Counted from the stretch's first letter, positions 1-7,592 are shown. The stretch: 14,531 nucleotides of DNA from Natrialbaceae archaeon Tc-Br11_E2g1 (GCA_001564255.1 LKNC01000039.1:1-14531), one strand, 5' to 3'. Program-made: numbers and translations. Notes: generated by a model not told the origin, from the sequence alone.

Positions 1-554
1 GGCTCCTCGATTTCCGGACCGTGGCCGGGGAGCAGTCGTGGGGGATCGATCGCCCAGAGGCGACGGAGCGTCGAGAGGTACGAACGCATGTCGCCGTCGG
101 GCGCGCCGACGACGACGCTGCCCTCGCGGACGGCACAGTCCCCCGAACAGACGGGGCCGCCGTCGCCGGCGCGGACGGCGACGTGGTCGGGGGCGTGGCC
201 CGCCGCCTCGATGACCGTGACGCCGTCCCCGCCGAGCGGTATCGTCGTGTCCGGGGAGAACAGTCGGTCGGGATCGACGCCGGTCGCCGTCCGGAAGCGG
301 TCGGCATACCCGCGCCGCGCCCAGACGGTCGCCCCGGTCGCGTCGGCGTAGTCGGCGACAGCGCCCACGTGGTCGGGGTGGGCGTGCGTGAGGAGGAGGT
401 GGCTGATACTCCGGCGGCGAACGAGTCGGTCGAGTTCGTCGGTTCGTCCCGCCGGGTCGACGAGGACGGCGGGGTCGCGACCGAGCACGTAGGCGTTGGT
501 CCGCCCATCCGGCGCACGCGTTCCGGTCGGGACGGGGATCCGGTGGATCTCCAT
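1..554 (-). CDS. MBL-fold metallo-hydrolase (3' end cut by window edge)
   Basis: The reverse strand from an ATG at 554 encodes 184 visible residues of a metallo-beta-lactamase-fold hydrolase and runs off the window, so the C-terminus is missing. The zinc-binding set is visible in order: HAHPDH (residues 57-62), GHAPDH (119-124), SGD (137-139) and PGHGP (177-180). This is the glyoxalase II-like branch of the superfamily: a dinuclear metal hydrolase, probably cytosolic because no signal peptide is seen. The substrate cannot be deduced; thioester, lactone or nucleotide hydrolysis are all known in the superfamily. The gene lies 52 nt downstream of the winged-helix gene on the same strand, so the two may be co-transcribed. 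The family call is firm and the specific role is unknown. Confidence 0.85.
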   Translation of the reverse strand, partial: MEIHRIPVPTGTRAPDGRTNAYVLGRDPAVLVDPAGRTDELDRLVRRRSISHLLLTHAHPDHVGAVADYADATGATVWARRGYADRFRTATGVDPDRLFSPDTTIPLGGDGVTVIEAAGHAPDHVAVRAGDGGPVCSGDCAVREGSVVVGAPDGDMRSYLSTLRRLWAIDPPRLLPGHGPEIEE

Positions 555-606
555 GGTGGATCCTGCGGGCCTGGAGAGAAGTCCGTGTCGGCCCCGCCGG
601 GAGGGG

Positions 607-879
607 TCAGTGTTTGAGGTAGTAGACCTGCTTGCGCGCGTCACGGAAGCTGTACCGGGAGCCGACCAACTCGACGTCCTCGAGACGGTTCAGCGCGTAG
701 CGGACGGTCCGGTCGGGGAGCAGCGACTCCTCTGCGAGCTGGCCCTGCGAGAGCGGGGAATCGGACTCGAGGACTTTCGCGACGAGTTTCGCACTCGGCG
801 GGAGATCACGCAGCCGGTCGCGGTATTCAGCTTCAGTAAGAGTGTCTTCGATCGCACCTGGGTCATCAGTGGTACTCAT
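607..879 (-). CDS. small winged-helix (MarR-type) transcriptional regulator
   Basis: The product has 90 residues. The centre and C-terminus look like a winged helix-turn-helix: PPSAKLVAKVLE (first helix), LSQGQLAEESLLPDRTVRYA (helix-turn-helix), NRLEDVELV and a basic wing/end RDARKQVYYLKH. It resembles the very short MarR/ArsR-like regulators common in Halobacteria, probably DNA-binding and acting as a dimer. The open frame begins at a GTG at 885, but ATG 879 is preferred because a TTTAC-type promoter element (911-917) lies about 35 nt upstream of it. The gene is divergent from sucC across 272 bp that include an AT-rich block, so autoregulation or control of sucCD is possible but unproven. 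The target genes are unknown. Confidence 0.8.
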   Translation of the reverse strand: MSTTDDPGAIEDTLTEAEYRDRLRDLPPSAKLVAKVLESDSPLSQGQLAEESLLPDRTVRYALNRLEDVELVGSRYSFRDARKQVYYLKH

Positions 880-910
880 GCTCACGAGTAGACGAATAGA
901 GTGGTTACTG

Positions 911-965
911 GTAAACCTTCCCTATATGTATGTGTATATGCTCTATTTTATACTAGGCATTTAAT
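911..965. promoter_or_regulatory. AT-rich promoter/operator block between the regulator gene and sucC
   Basis: In this GC-rich sequence, 916-965 stands out as a dense AT tract with several overlapping TATA-like words: TATATG, TGTATATG, TTTTATAC and TTTAAT. GGTTTAC on the minus strand (911-917) is placed to serve the regulator gene at 879. The other elements could fire in either direction and are about 200 nt from sucC, which has its own closer TATA box. Alternating TATATG/TGTATG words might be operator half-sites for the adjacent winged-helix protein; this is inference only. The rest of the gap (966-1115) shows no gene, only a 12-bp perfect palindrome at 1030-1041. Confidence 0.45.
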
Positions 966-1117
966 GGCAGTCTCCCCCAGTCCCTCCCTCGAGGCCGGAC
1001 CTCCTCTGAACGGCGATCGAACGGGTCGAACACTCGAGTGTGGCGCTGGCGAGTGGCAGTCCGTTCGACGCCCCTCGAAACCATCACGAATAATATTGAC
1101 GGAACGAACTGGCATGA

Positions 1118-1123
1118 TTTAAG
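1118..1123 (+). promoter_or_regulatory. sucCD TATA box
   Basis: TTTAAG is centred about 31 nt upstream of ATG 1152. With the usual archaeal spacing, transcription would start at about 1147, giving an essentially leaderless sucCD mRNA. This supports ATG 1152 over the in-frame GTG at 1146. No Shine-Dalgarno sequence is seen. Confidence 0.6.
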
Positions 1124-1151
1124 CGGTGGGAAACCCGCCTTCTGAGTGCGC

Positions 1152-2303
1152 ATGAAACTACACGAGTATCAGGCGAAGCAGGTCTTCGCCGATGCCGGAA
1201 TCCCGACGCCGTCCTCACAGCTGGCGTCGGACGTCGACGGTGCCGTGGCCGCAGCCGAGGAGATCGGCTACCCGGTCGCGATCAAGGCACAGGTACAGGT
1301 CGGCGGTCGTGGGAAAGCTGGCGGGATCGAACTCGTAGACGACGAGGAAAACGCCCGCGAGGCAGCCGATTCCATCCTCGGGATGGACCTCAAAGGCTAC
1401 CACGTCGACCGCGTCCTCGTCGAGGAGGCAGTCGACTTCACCGACGAACTCTACGTGGGGATCACGATGGACCGCGCCGAGGGCACGCCCGTCGCGATGG
1501 TCTCGAGGAAAGGTGGCGTCAACATCGAGGAGGTCGCCGAGGAAGACCCCGACGCGATCGCCCGCGAGCACATCGACCCGTCTTTCGGGATGATGCCATA
1601 CCAGGCACGCAAGGTCGTCTACGACGCCGGTATCGACCCCGAACTCACCCGTGACGTCTCGGGCGTTCTCAACACGCTCTATGACCTCTGGAGCGAGAAA
1701 GACGGTGCCGACGCCGAGATCAACCCGCTGATGGTCACCTCCGACGACGCGGTCATCGCGGCCGACGCCGTGATGAACGTCGACGAGGACGCTCTCTTCC
1801 GCCAGCCCGAACTGGCCGAGATGGAAGAGGACGCCGCGGGCGGCGACGACCTCGAGGCGAAAGCCGACGAGTACGGCTTCGACTACGTCCGTCTTTCGGG
1901 TAACGTCGGCATCATCGGCAACGGCGCAGGTCTGGTGATGACCACGCTCGACCTCGTCGACTACTACGGCGGCGAACCCGCGAACTTCCTGGACGTCGGT
2001 GGCGGCGCGAAGGCAGCACGCATCGCCAACGCCCTGGATATGGTGTTCTCCGACGACAACGTCGATTCGGTCGTCTTCAACATCTTCGGTGGCATCACCC
2101 GTGGCGACGAGGTCGCGAAAGGCATAAACGAGGCACTCGAGCAGTTCGACGAGATCCCCAAACCGGTCGTCGTCCGACTCGCGGGGACGAACTGGGAAGA
2201 GGGGATGGAGATCCTCAACGAGGACCTCGTGACGGTCGAACAGACCCTGGAAGAGGCGGTTCAGCGTGCCGTTTCCTACGCTGATGAGGTGAGCGAACAA
2301 TGA
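1152..2303 (+). CDS. sucC: succinyl-CoA synthetase (ADP-forming) beta subunit
   Basis: This is the beta subunit of succinate-CoA ligase, which interconverts succinyl-CoA and succinate with substrate-level NTP formation in the TCA cycle. The 383 residues match the family's usual length. An N-terminal ATP-grasp domain starts with MKLHEYQAK and carries the nucleotide loop GGRGKAGG (51-58) and the metal-site motif EINPL (189-193). The C-terminal ligase domain has GNGAGL (256-261), NFLDVGGGA (278-286) and [12 protein letters not shown] (309-320). ATG 1152 was chosen because the family starts MKLHEYQ; the frame extends only to a GTG at 1146. It overlaps sucD by 4 nt (ATGA), which is typical of translational coupling of the two subunits. 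ADP versus GDP preference cannot be read here with certainty. Confidence 0.97.
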   Translation: MKLHEYQAKQVFADAGIPTPSSQLASDVDGAVAAAEEIGYPVAIKAQVQVGGRGKAGGIELVDDEENAREAADSILGMDLKGYHVDRVLVEEAVDFTDELYVGITMDRAEGTPVAMVSRKGGVNIEEVAEEDPDAIAREHIDPSFGMMPYQARKVVYDAGIDPELTRDVSGVLNTLYDLWSEKDGADAEINPLMVTSDDAVIAADAVMNVDEDALFRQPELAEMEEDAAGGDDLEAKADEYGFDYVRLSGNVGIIGNGAGLVMTTLDLVDYYGGEPANFLDVGGGAKAARIANALDMVFSDDNVDSVVFNIFGGITRGDEVAKGINEALEQFDEIPKPVVVRLAGTNWEEGMEILNEDLVTVEQTLEEAVQRAVSYADEVSEQ

Positions 2304-3169
2304 GCGTACTAGTCGACGACGACACTCGCGTCGTGGTACAGGGCATCACCGGTGGCGAGGGCAAGTTCCACGCCAAGCAGATGATGGAGTACGGAACCAA
2401 CGTCGTCGCTGGCGCGGTCCCCGGCAAGGGTGGCCAGGAAGCCGCCGGCGTCCCCGTCTACGACACCGTCCAGCAGGCCGTCGAAGCGGAGAACGCCGAC
2501 ACGTCGGTCATCTTCGTCCCGCCAGCGTTCGCTGGCGACGCCATCTTCGAGGCCCTCGATACGGATCTGGACCTCGCGGTCGCCATCACGGAGGGCATCC
2601 CGACCCAGGACATGGCTCGAGTCAACAAGCGTCTTTCCGAGACTGACACCCGACTCATCGGCCCGAACTGTCCCGGCCTCATCACGCCCGGCGAGGCGAA
2701 ACTCGGCATCCTCCCCGGCAACATCTTCGCCGAGGGGAACGTCGGTCTCGTCTCCCGCTCTGGGACCCTGACCTACCAGGTAGTTGATAACCTCACTTCT
2801 CGTGGCATCGGCCAGACCACCGCGATCGGTATCGGTGGCGACCCGATCATCGGGACGAGCTTCATCGACGCCCTGGAACTGTTCGAGAACGACGACGAAA
2901 CCGAGGCCATCGCCATGTGCGGTGAGATCGGTGGTGAGGACGAAGAACAGGCCGCAGCGTACATCGACGAGCACGTCGACACGCCCGTCGCCGGCTTCAT
3001 CGCCGGACGGACGGCCCCACCAGGAAAGCGCATGGGCCACGCCGGTGCGATCGTCTCCGGCTCCGGGACGGGTACCGCAGAGAGCAAGATCTCGGCGCTG
3101 AACGACGCGGGCGTCCCCGTCGGGGACACGCCCGAGGAAGTCGCCGACCACATCGAGAGTTTCCTCTAG
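2300..3169 (+). CDS. sucD: succinyl-CoA synthetase alpha subunit
   Basis: This is the alpha subunit of succinate-CoA ligase, which binds CoA and carries the phosphohistidine intermediate. The 289 residues are a normal length. The N-terminal CoA-binding Rossmann domain begins [18 protein letters not shown] (12-29), with AGAVPGKGG (37-45) and VFVPP-like IFVPP (71-75). GPNCPG (121-126) and SRSGTLTYQ (152-160) follow. The catalytic histidine is His247 in [10 protein letters not shown]. The start ATG overlaps the sucC stop by 4 nt. After the stop at 3169 there is a pyrimidine-rich stretch (about 3178-3193) that could help terminate transcription before the convergent minus-strand gene at 3249. Confidence 0.97.
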   Translation: MSVLVDDDTRVVVQGITGGEGKFHAKQMMEYGTNVVAGAVPGKGGQEAAGVPVYDTVQQAVEAENADTSVIFVPPAFAGDAIFEALDTDLDLAVAITEGIPTQDMARVNKRLSETDTRLIGPNCPGLITPGEAKLGILPGNIFAEGNVGLVSRSGTLTYQVVDNLTSRGIGQTTAIGIGGDPIIGTSFIDALELFENDDETEAIAMCGEIGGEDEEQAAAYIDEHVDTPVAGFIAGRTAPPGKRMGHAGAIVSGSGTGTAESKISALNDAGVPVGDTPEEVADHIESFL

Positions 3170-3248
3170 ATCCCGACGTCTTCCTTTCCGTTCTGAACCG
3201 ACGGCTGGTACGTTCACGTCCGATAACCGCCGGCCCGACTGTCGCCGG

Positions 3249-3887
3249 CTAGAAGATCGAACCGAATTTCCGCCGAAGCCAACCGAAACGTCCCGACGGG
3301 TCGCCGTCGACTCCCGACGCCACCTCGTCGTCCGCCGGCGACACGTGGGCTTCCGTCCCGCCGAAGGGGACGGCCTCGAGGGCCTCAATTTCGGCGTCGG
3401 CGTCGCCCGCCGACCTCGAGGCGGCCGCCTTCGGGGACCCGTTTTGCTCGTTCTCGAAGCCGGACTTCCCGTCTCCGGCCTCGACCCAGAGGAACTCCGA
3501 CCCTGCCCGCCGTTCGGTGAGCAGGAGGTCCTCGAGGCCGTCTTCGTCTCCCAAGACGTCCGTCCCGTCGGGAGCGTCCGTCCCCTCGAGGGCCGAGGCG
3601 ATGAGATCCTCGGGACTCTGGTCTGCGAGAACGCCGTCGACGTCACACTCGCCGTTGGCTTCCGATCGAACCTGTTCGAACTGGTCGAAGACGTCGTCGG
3701 CCGTCCGGCTTGCGAGTTCGTCGATCCGGCTCTCGATGGTCGCGAGGTCCGTTTCGGGGGGGTTGGGGTCGGCGTCGTTGGGGGGGTCGTTTCGAGGCTC
3801 CTCGAGTGGGCCAACGGGTTCCTCTACGGTGGAACCGGCCTCTAGAGAGCCGTCACCGGCGTGTTCGTCGAGCGTGCTGTCGGTCAT
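3249..3887 (-). CDS. unidentified acidic haloarchaeal protein with basic-aromatic C-terminal tail
   Basis: I do not recognise this 212-residue protein. It is highly acidic and low-complexity at the N-terminus (rich in D, E, P, G). A likely helical segment follows around residues 48-80 (LATIESRIDELASRTADDVF), then SPEDLIASALEG and an EFLWVEAG patch. It ends in a short basic and aromatic tail, GRFGWLRRKFGSIF, that looks amphipathic and might contact membrane or a partner protein. The start at ATG 3887 is preferred over the longer frame (to 3977) because a CTTAAA promoter element on the minus strand (3922-3927) lies inside the longer version. The gene lies 99 nt downstream of the amidohydrolase gene but has its own promoter. 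No signal peptide or transmembrane segment is visible. Confidence 0.7.
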   Translation of the reverse strand: MTDSTLDEHAGDGSLEAGSTVEEPVGPLEEPRNDPPNDADPNPPETDLATIESRIDELASRTADDVFDQFEQVRSEANGECDVDGVLADQSPEDLIASALEGTDAPDGTDVLGDEDGLEDLLLTERRAGSEFLWVEAGDGKSGFENEQNGSPKAAASRSAGDADAEIEALEAVPFGGTEAHVSPADDEVASGVDGDPSGRFGWLRRKFGSIF

Positions 3888-3921
3888 GGCCTGGACCTGT
3901 GACCGTCGTTCGGCCACAAAC

Positions 3922-3927
3922 TTTAAG
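3922..3927 (-). promoter_or_regulatory. TATA box of the 3887 gene
   Basis: CTTAAA on the minus strand sits in the symmetric word ACTTTAAGT. It is centred about 38 nt from ATG 3887, giving a predicted start near 3898 and a leader of roughly 10 nt. Confidence 0.5.
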
Positions 3928-3986
3928 TTTTGGTAAGCTGGCAGTCGATCTCCAGCATAAATAACTTTCGTTGACACGACCGTCGG

Positions 3987-5006
3987 TCACCCGAGGACGA
4001 CCTCCCGGACGTCGTCGACGCCCGCCCGTCTGACGACGGCCCGAACCGGGTCTCTCGTGCCCGCGAGGTTGTCCGAGTCGCCGTCGAGGACCACGAACCG
4101 CGCCGGCCGGCCGGCCTCGAGGGGGCCGTACTCGAGGTCTCCGATCTCCGCGCCGTTCACGGTCGCCATCCGGAGGATCTCCCGGGCGGGGAGGTCGGTG
4201 AGTTTCGCGAGGAACGCCATCTCCCGGAACATCGACGGGGAGTTCAACATGACGTTGTCCGTCCCGAGAGCGACCGTCGTCCGCTCGTGTAACTCCTCGG
4301 CGGGGGGGAAGCCGACGCCGGTTACGAGGTTCGAACGCGGACAGAGGACCACGGGAACCCCCCGATCGGCGAGTCGATCGAGGTGGAGCGGTTCGGGGTG
4401 GACCATGTGAACGAGGAAGTCCGGGTCGAGATCGAGGGCCGGGTTGATGTCGCTCGCGTCGGCCTCGCCGGCGTGGATGGCGAAGGGTTTCCCCGCCTCC
4501 CGGGTCGCCGTCCGCTCGCGGTCGAAGACGTCGTCGTTGGCCCCGCTCGCTCCGAAGCCGTCGCCTTCCGCCATCGCCTCGACCGACTCCCGGCCGAAAG
4601 CCAGAGCGTCGATCTCGAGGCCACGGGCTGCCTCCCGGAGAACGCGAACGCCGACGACGCCACCTTCCCGGAAGTCGAGACAGGCGGCGGTCCCACCCCG
4701 TTGCATGTATCGGAGCGATCGCCGGATCGCGTTGACCATCTCCGTCCGCGAGGCCTCCCGGAGCAGTCGGTGTTTGAGCCCGTCCGGCGGGACGACCAGT
4801 TCCTCGAGGCTGAGCCCGCCGCCGGCTTCTTTCGCGATCGAGTCCCCGACGTGGGTGTGGGCGTTGACGAAGGCCGGACACAGGACGTCGTCACCGTCGA
4901 CGTCGCCCTCCTCGATGGCTTCGATCTCGCCGTCCTCGTCGACGACGACCGTCCCCTCGACCGGCTCGAGGTCCCGTCCCCGGAGGATCGTACCAGCGTA
5001 CTCCAT
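3987..5006 (-). CDS. amidohydrolase-superfamily deaminase/hydrolase (COG0402-like)
   Basis: The 339 residues form a metal-dependent amidohydrolase of the cytosine/nucleoside deaminase branch. The short N-terminal beta-sandwich is followed by the metal motif NAHTHVGDS (His50, His52), AIHAGE (His178, Glu181), a histidine at FLVH (200), CPRSN (222-226) and the catalytic aspartate in GTDN (Asp250). It closes with the C-terminal sandwich strand PARFVVLDGD. The family deaminates purine or pyrimidine derivatives such as S-adenosylhomocysteine, 5'-deoxyadenosine, guanine or cytosine; the substrate is not decided here. It is shorter than typical SAH deaminases (about 420-440 aa). It follows the HD-phosphohydrolase gene by 43 nt on the same strand, which suggests an operon devoted to nucleotide turnover. 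The gene ends 9 nt after an unrelated open frame edge, with no overlap with a real gene. Confidence 0.85.
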   Translation of the reverse strand: MEYAGTILRGRDLEPVEGTVVVDEDGEIEAIEEGDVDGDDVLCPAFVNAHTHVGDSIAKEAGGGLSLEELVVPPDGLKHRLLREASRTEMVNAIRRSLRYMQRGGTAACLDFREGGVVGVRVLREAARGLEIDALAFGRESVEAMAEGDGFGASGANDDVFDRERTATREAGKPFAIHAGEADASDINPALDLDPDFLVHMVHPEPLHLDRLADRGVPVVLCPRSNLVTGVGFPPAEELHERTTVALGTDNVMLNSPSMFREMAFLAKLTDLPAREILRMATVNGAEIGDLEYGPLEAGRPARFVVLDGDSDNLAGTRDPVRAVVRRAGVDDVREVVLG

Positions 5007-5049
5007 ACGGTCGTTTCAGACGGGAGCGACTTGAACGGTTCGCACGTGA

Positions 5050-6273
5050 TCACTCGAGGAAGTCGTCGAGGGCGTACTGGCCGTCGCGGGTCTCGCTTAT
5101 CAACGCGCCGTCGATGTCCAGCCCGAGAACGTCGACTGCGGCGTTGCCGACCCGCTCGCGAATCTCCGGTGGCGAGTAGACCCCGAGTCGCCACTGGGAG
5201 TACTGGGCGGCCCGCAAGGCGTCGACCAGCGGCGACTGGTAGCCGAGGTTCCGGATCTCGCCGTTTACCATCACCCGGCTTGTCGACTCGGTCATCGACG
5301 GCCGCTCGGGTACGTCGAGGATGACCGCGTCCCCGTCCACCCCCGCGGCGTCGGCGATCTCGCGTTCGAACTCCCGGAGGGTGTCGTGGTCCGCCTCGAT
5401 CACCCCGCCGGGAACGTCGTCGATCTCCGCCCAGACCGCCCGCTTGTAGAGGTCCCGCTCGTCGAGTCGCCTCGAGAACTCACTCGTCGCCTCGTGGGTT
5501 CGGAGGGTGACGAGCAGGTCGTGGTCGTCCATCCGCCGGAGGGTCCCGGCGTCGAGGGCACCCGACTCGAGCAACCGCTCGGTCGCCCGGCGAAGCATTG
5601 CTCTGCTGATCCGGGCGACGCTGTGGTTGTAGACCGTCGGGTTCATCAGCGCCCGGGCGACCAGCAGACTCTCTGCGGTCTGGACGTTCCCCTCTCCCAA
5701 GACGAGTTCCCCGTCGACGAAGGTCAACTCGCGGACGAGTCGGCCGTGGTCGATCGTCCCGTAGGGGACGCCCGTGTGGTGGGCGTCACGGACGAGGTAG
5801 TCCATCCGGTCGACGTCGAGTTCACCCGAGACGACCTGGCCAAAGCGACCCTCGCCGGCGACCAGGTCGGCCACGGCGGCGGGCTCTAAGCCGTGCTCTC
5901 GTAAGACGTCGCCGACCTGGCCGGCCTCGAGTAGCCCGTTGACGTCGTCGTGGTACCGTCCCGTCCGGCGGTGGGTCAGCTCCTCTAAGTTGTGGCTGAA
6001 CGGGCCGTGGCCGACGTCGTGTAAGATCGCGGCCGCCCGGACGCGTTCGGCCTCGTGCCCCTCGACGTCGAAGCCCTCGAGGGCCTCACAGGCGAGGTGG
6101 TAGACCCCGAGGCTGTGCTCGAAGCGGGTGTGGTTCGCCGAGGGGTAGACCAGCGAGACGGTCCCGAGCTGTCCGATCCCCCGCAAACGCTGTACTGCCG
6201 GCGTATCGAGGAGGTCCAGTGCGACCCCATCGATCCCGATGTGATCGTGGACGCTGTCCTTTATGATCTTCAT
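5050..6273 (-). CDS. HD-domain phosphohydrolase (COG1078, SAMHD1/EF1143-like dNTPase family)
   Basis: The 407 residues start at MKIIKDSVHDHI, the usual start of this family. Metal-binding residues of the HD fold are present: His53 in FEHSLGVYHL, His85-Asp86 in ILHDVGHGPFSH and Asp155 in DVDRMDYLVRD. QRLRGIGQLG precedes them, as in dNTP triphosphohydrolase relatives. Members hydrolyse dNTPs to nucleosides plus triphosphate or act on other nucleotides; cytosolic and usually oligomeric. The start at 6273 is supported by TTTTTATA on the minus strand (6296-6303), centred 26-27 nt upstream, which implies a leaderless mRNA. The 19 extra codons of the open frame upstream would cross that promoter. 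It is the first gene of a likely two-gene unit with the downstream amidohydrolase. Confidence 0.9.
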   Translation of the reverse strand: MKIIKDSVHDHIGIDGVALDLLDTPAVQRLRGIGQLGTVSLVYPSANHTRFEHSLGVYHLACEALEGFDVEGHEAERVRAAAILHDVGHGPFSHNLEELTHRRTGRYHDDVNGLLEAGQVGDVLREHGLEPAAVADLVAGEGRFGQVVSGELDVDRMDYLVRDAHHTGVPYGTIDHGRLVRELTFVDGELVLGEGNVQTAESLLVARALMNPTVYNHSVARISRAMLRRATERLLESGALDAGTLRRMDDHDLLVTLRTHEATSEFSRRLDERDLYKRAVWAEIDDVPGGVIEADHDTLREFEREIADAAGVDGDAVILDVPERPSMTESTSRVMVNGEIRNLGYQSPLVDALRAAQYSQWRLGVYSPPEIRERVGNAAVDVLGLDIDGALISETRDGQYALDDFLE

Positions 6274-6295
6274 TGGCGGACTTTCGGCGGATTCG

Positions 6296-6303
6296 TATAA
6301 AAA
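6296..6303 (-). promoter_or_regulatory. TATA box of the HD-phosphohydrolase gene
   Basis: TTTTTATA on the minus strand is centred 26-27 nt before ATG 6273. It is among the strongest TATA elements in the window and implies a leaderless transcript for the HD/amidohydrolase unit. Confidence 0.65.
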
Positions 6304-6400
6304 CCGTTGTACGGGCTCGAGTGCAGCCACCTCCCGACCGCGTCCCCATCGCCGTCGGCGTCCTCCGGTCGGCCACGAACCCCGTCGGACTCATCCACCC

Positions 6401-6433
6401 GGGCGTGGCCCACGCCAGTTCACGGGACCGTGA
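6401..6433. repeat. tandem short inverted repeats downstream of the 6898 gene
   Basis: Two adjacent hairpin-capable repeats occupy 33 bp. TCACGG-GA-CCGTGA lies at 6420-6433, and GGCGTG with CACGCC lies at about 6402-6415. They begin 10 nt past the stop codon of the gene ending at 6443, so they may shape the 3' end of its mRNA. There is no long T-tract as expected for an archaeal terminator, so the terminator reading is uncertain. Confidence 0.35.
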
Positions 6434-6442
6434 CCGACGGTA

Positions 6443-6898
6443 TCAAAACTCCGGGAGGTCGTCCGGCGGTTCGTAATCGGATTCCCAATCGATGTACTCC
6501 TCTTTCAACACTTCACACACCATCTGGCCGAACTCCGTGAGCTCTGCGTTGATCGACGAGACCGTCCCCCACGTCTCGAGGTCGGGGTGGTACTCACGTT
6601 CTTGCCAATCCTCGGGGATCCCCGGCGCGTGATAGCCGACCCTGTCGGCGAACGAGTCCCAGAAGAAATCGAACTCCCGAACGAGTTCCAGATCTTCGAC
6701 GATCGCGTATTCACTCCCGTCCAGATCGGTGTCTTCGGCCCAAACCTCCCACACCTCTTCCCATGCACCTTCCTGGAGTAGTTCGGATATCTCCTCGCGC
6801 TTGTAGTCGGTTTCCCCGACGATTTCGGCGTCCTCGTACTCGTTCGGATCGATGTCCCGTAGCTCCGGTGGGTCGGGGGCTTCCACGTTCAGGCTCAT
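6443..6898 (-). CDS. unidentified acidic protein, 151 residues
   Basis: The family is not recognised. The protein is very acidic and unusually rich in Trp and Tyr. Visible blocks are ELRDIDPNEYEDAEIVGETD, the amphipathic KREEISELLQEGAWEEVWEVW, DFFWDSFADRVGY, and a C-terminal helix LTEFGQMVCEVLKEEYIDWE. No signal peptide, transmembrane segment or metal motif is seen, so it is probably a soluble cytosolic protein. The start ATG 6898 (MSLNVEAP) is preferred over the open-frame edge at 6925 because GTTTATG on the minus strand (6923-6929) lies exactly 27-28 nt upstream. It is 42 nt downstream of the PPOX-fold gene with the same orientation but has its own promoter. Confidence 0.8.
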   Translation of the reverse strand: MSLNVEAPDPPELRDIDPNEYEDAEIVGETDYKREEISELLQEGAWEEVWEVWAEDTDLDGSEYAIVEDLELVREFDFFWDSFADRVGYHAPGIPEDWQEREYHPDLETWGTVSSINAELTEFGQMVCEVLKEEYIDWESDYEPPDDLPEF

Positions 6899-6922
6899 GG
6901 CTATAGCTTGCGGTCGGGCGGA

Positions 6923-6929
6923 CATAAAC
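6923..6929 (-). promoter_or_regulatory. TATA box of the 6898 gene
   Basis: GTTTATG on the minus strand, centred about 28 nt before ATG 6898. This predicts a leaderless mRNA and fixes the start codon. Confidence 0.6.
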
Positions 6930-6940
6930 CTGCGTGAGTA

Positions 6941-7390
6941 TCACTGCTGGCCGGCCCCACGGCCGGACCGATCTCGAATCTCGAGTGCCCACACGTTTGG
7001 ATTCTCCTGGAGTTCGTACTCCGAGAGGAGCGTCGATCGGTACGCGTTGTCGCCCATCGCCTCGCGTGCGGTGTCCCACTCATCGACCGTGATCCGATCG
7101 AGCGGGCCGGAAACGATCACACTCCGCCAGGACCCGTCCGGGGTGACGTCGAACGTCGTAAAGCTCGCTACACTGACCTGTTCGGCGTACGTTTCCTTCC
7201 GGAGGTCGGTGCTCGCACCGAGGAATACGAAGTACAGTTTCTCGTTCCCGTCGTACCCGAAAGACAGCGGGACACCGTAGGGCACTCCCTCGACGCTCAT
7301 CGAGAGAACCCCGATGCCGACCTCGGTTAACACGTCGTCTATCTCGGCGTCGTCCAGTTGGAGTCCCAACAGGGGCTGAAAATCCGACAT
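6941..7390 (-). CDS. pyridoxamine 5'-phosphate oxidase-fold (PPOX) flavin/F420-binding protein
   Basis: The 149 residues resemble the small haloarchaeal PPOX-family proteins with a split-barrel flavin/F420-binding fold. The recognisable run is DDVLTEVGIGVLSMSVEGVPYGVPLSFGYDG as strands 1-3 (quoted here by position, residues about 18-48), then LYFVFLGAS, the strand VSVASFTTFD, and SWRSVIVSGPLDRI, the usual order in this fold. Members bind FMN, F420 or heme and reduce or oxidise small molecules; the substrate is not known. The start MSDFQPLLG at 7390 is preferred over the frame edge at 7456 because CTTTTAAG on the minus strand (7415-7422) is centred 28 nt upstream, giving a leaderless mRNA. Confidence 0.8.
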   Translation of the reverse strand: MSDFQPLLGLQLDDAEIDDVLTEVGIGVLSMSVEGVPYGVPLSFGYDGNEKLYFVFLGASTDLRKETYAEQVSVASFTTFDVTPDGSWRSVIVSGPLDRITVDEWDTAREAMGDNAYRSTLLSEYELQENPNVWALEIRDRSGRGAGQQ

Positions 7391-7414
7391 ACGATAGCTA
7401 TACACACACATCGT

Positions 7415-7422
7415 CTTAAAAG
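7415..7422 (-). promoter_or_regulatory. TATA box of the PPOX-fold gene
   Basis: CTTTTAAG on the minus strand, centred 28 nt before ATG 7390, giving a predicted leaderless mRNA. Between it and the ATG is an alternating TGTGTGTGTATA run. Confidence 0.6.
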
Positions 7423-7481
7423 TCGGGATGTATTCCACCGCCAGTGGTGGATTCAATCCGTTCGTGGTGTGTTTTTCTCAT

Positions 7482-7540
7482 ACAGTCAGTGAACACCTGA
7501 TCGCGTCTCACGGCCCGCCGCCGGCGGTGACGGCCGTTCG
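7482..7540 (-). repeat. copy A of a 59-bp dispersed element (inverted relative to copy B at 11423)
   Basis: These 59 bases match the reverse complement of 11423-11481 at 56 positions (about 95%) with no gaps. Read on the minus strand, the element follows the methyltransferase stop codon (7593) by 52 nt. Similarity continues past its 5' side after a 10-nt insertion, reaching a shared ACACTCG (7549-7555). It contains ACGGCC (7510-7515) and GGCCGT (7532-7537), able to form a stem around a CCGCCGGCGG palindrome. The remainder of the gap 7391-7592 holds the PPOX promoter and no other recognisable feature. Confidence 0.8.
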
Positions 7541-7592
7541 GGTGCGATCGAGTGTAAAACAACTAACACAAACCGTCCGTCCCGCTACCGGG

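Noticed and set aside
1215..2300. Long minus-strand open frame of 361 codons opposite sucC
   Set aside because: High GC leaves antisense frames open; sucC on the other strand matches its family throughout, and the antisense product has no recognisable domain.
2309..3814. 501-codon minus-strand frame opposite sucD and beyond
   Set aside because: It spans sucD and part of another gene in a different frame, with Arg/Ser/Thr-rich composition typical of a shadow frame.
4383..5324. 313-codon plus-strand frame across the amidohydrolase gene
   Set aside because: The minus-strand protein has complete metal motifs; the plus frame has no motif and crosses a gene boundary.
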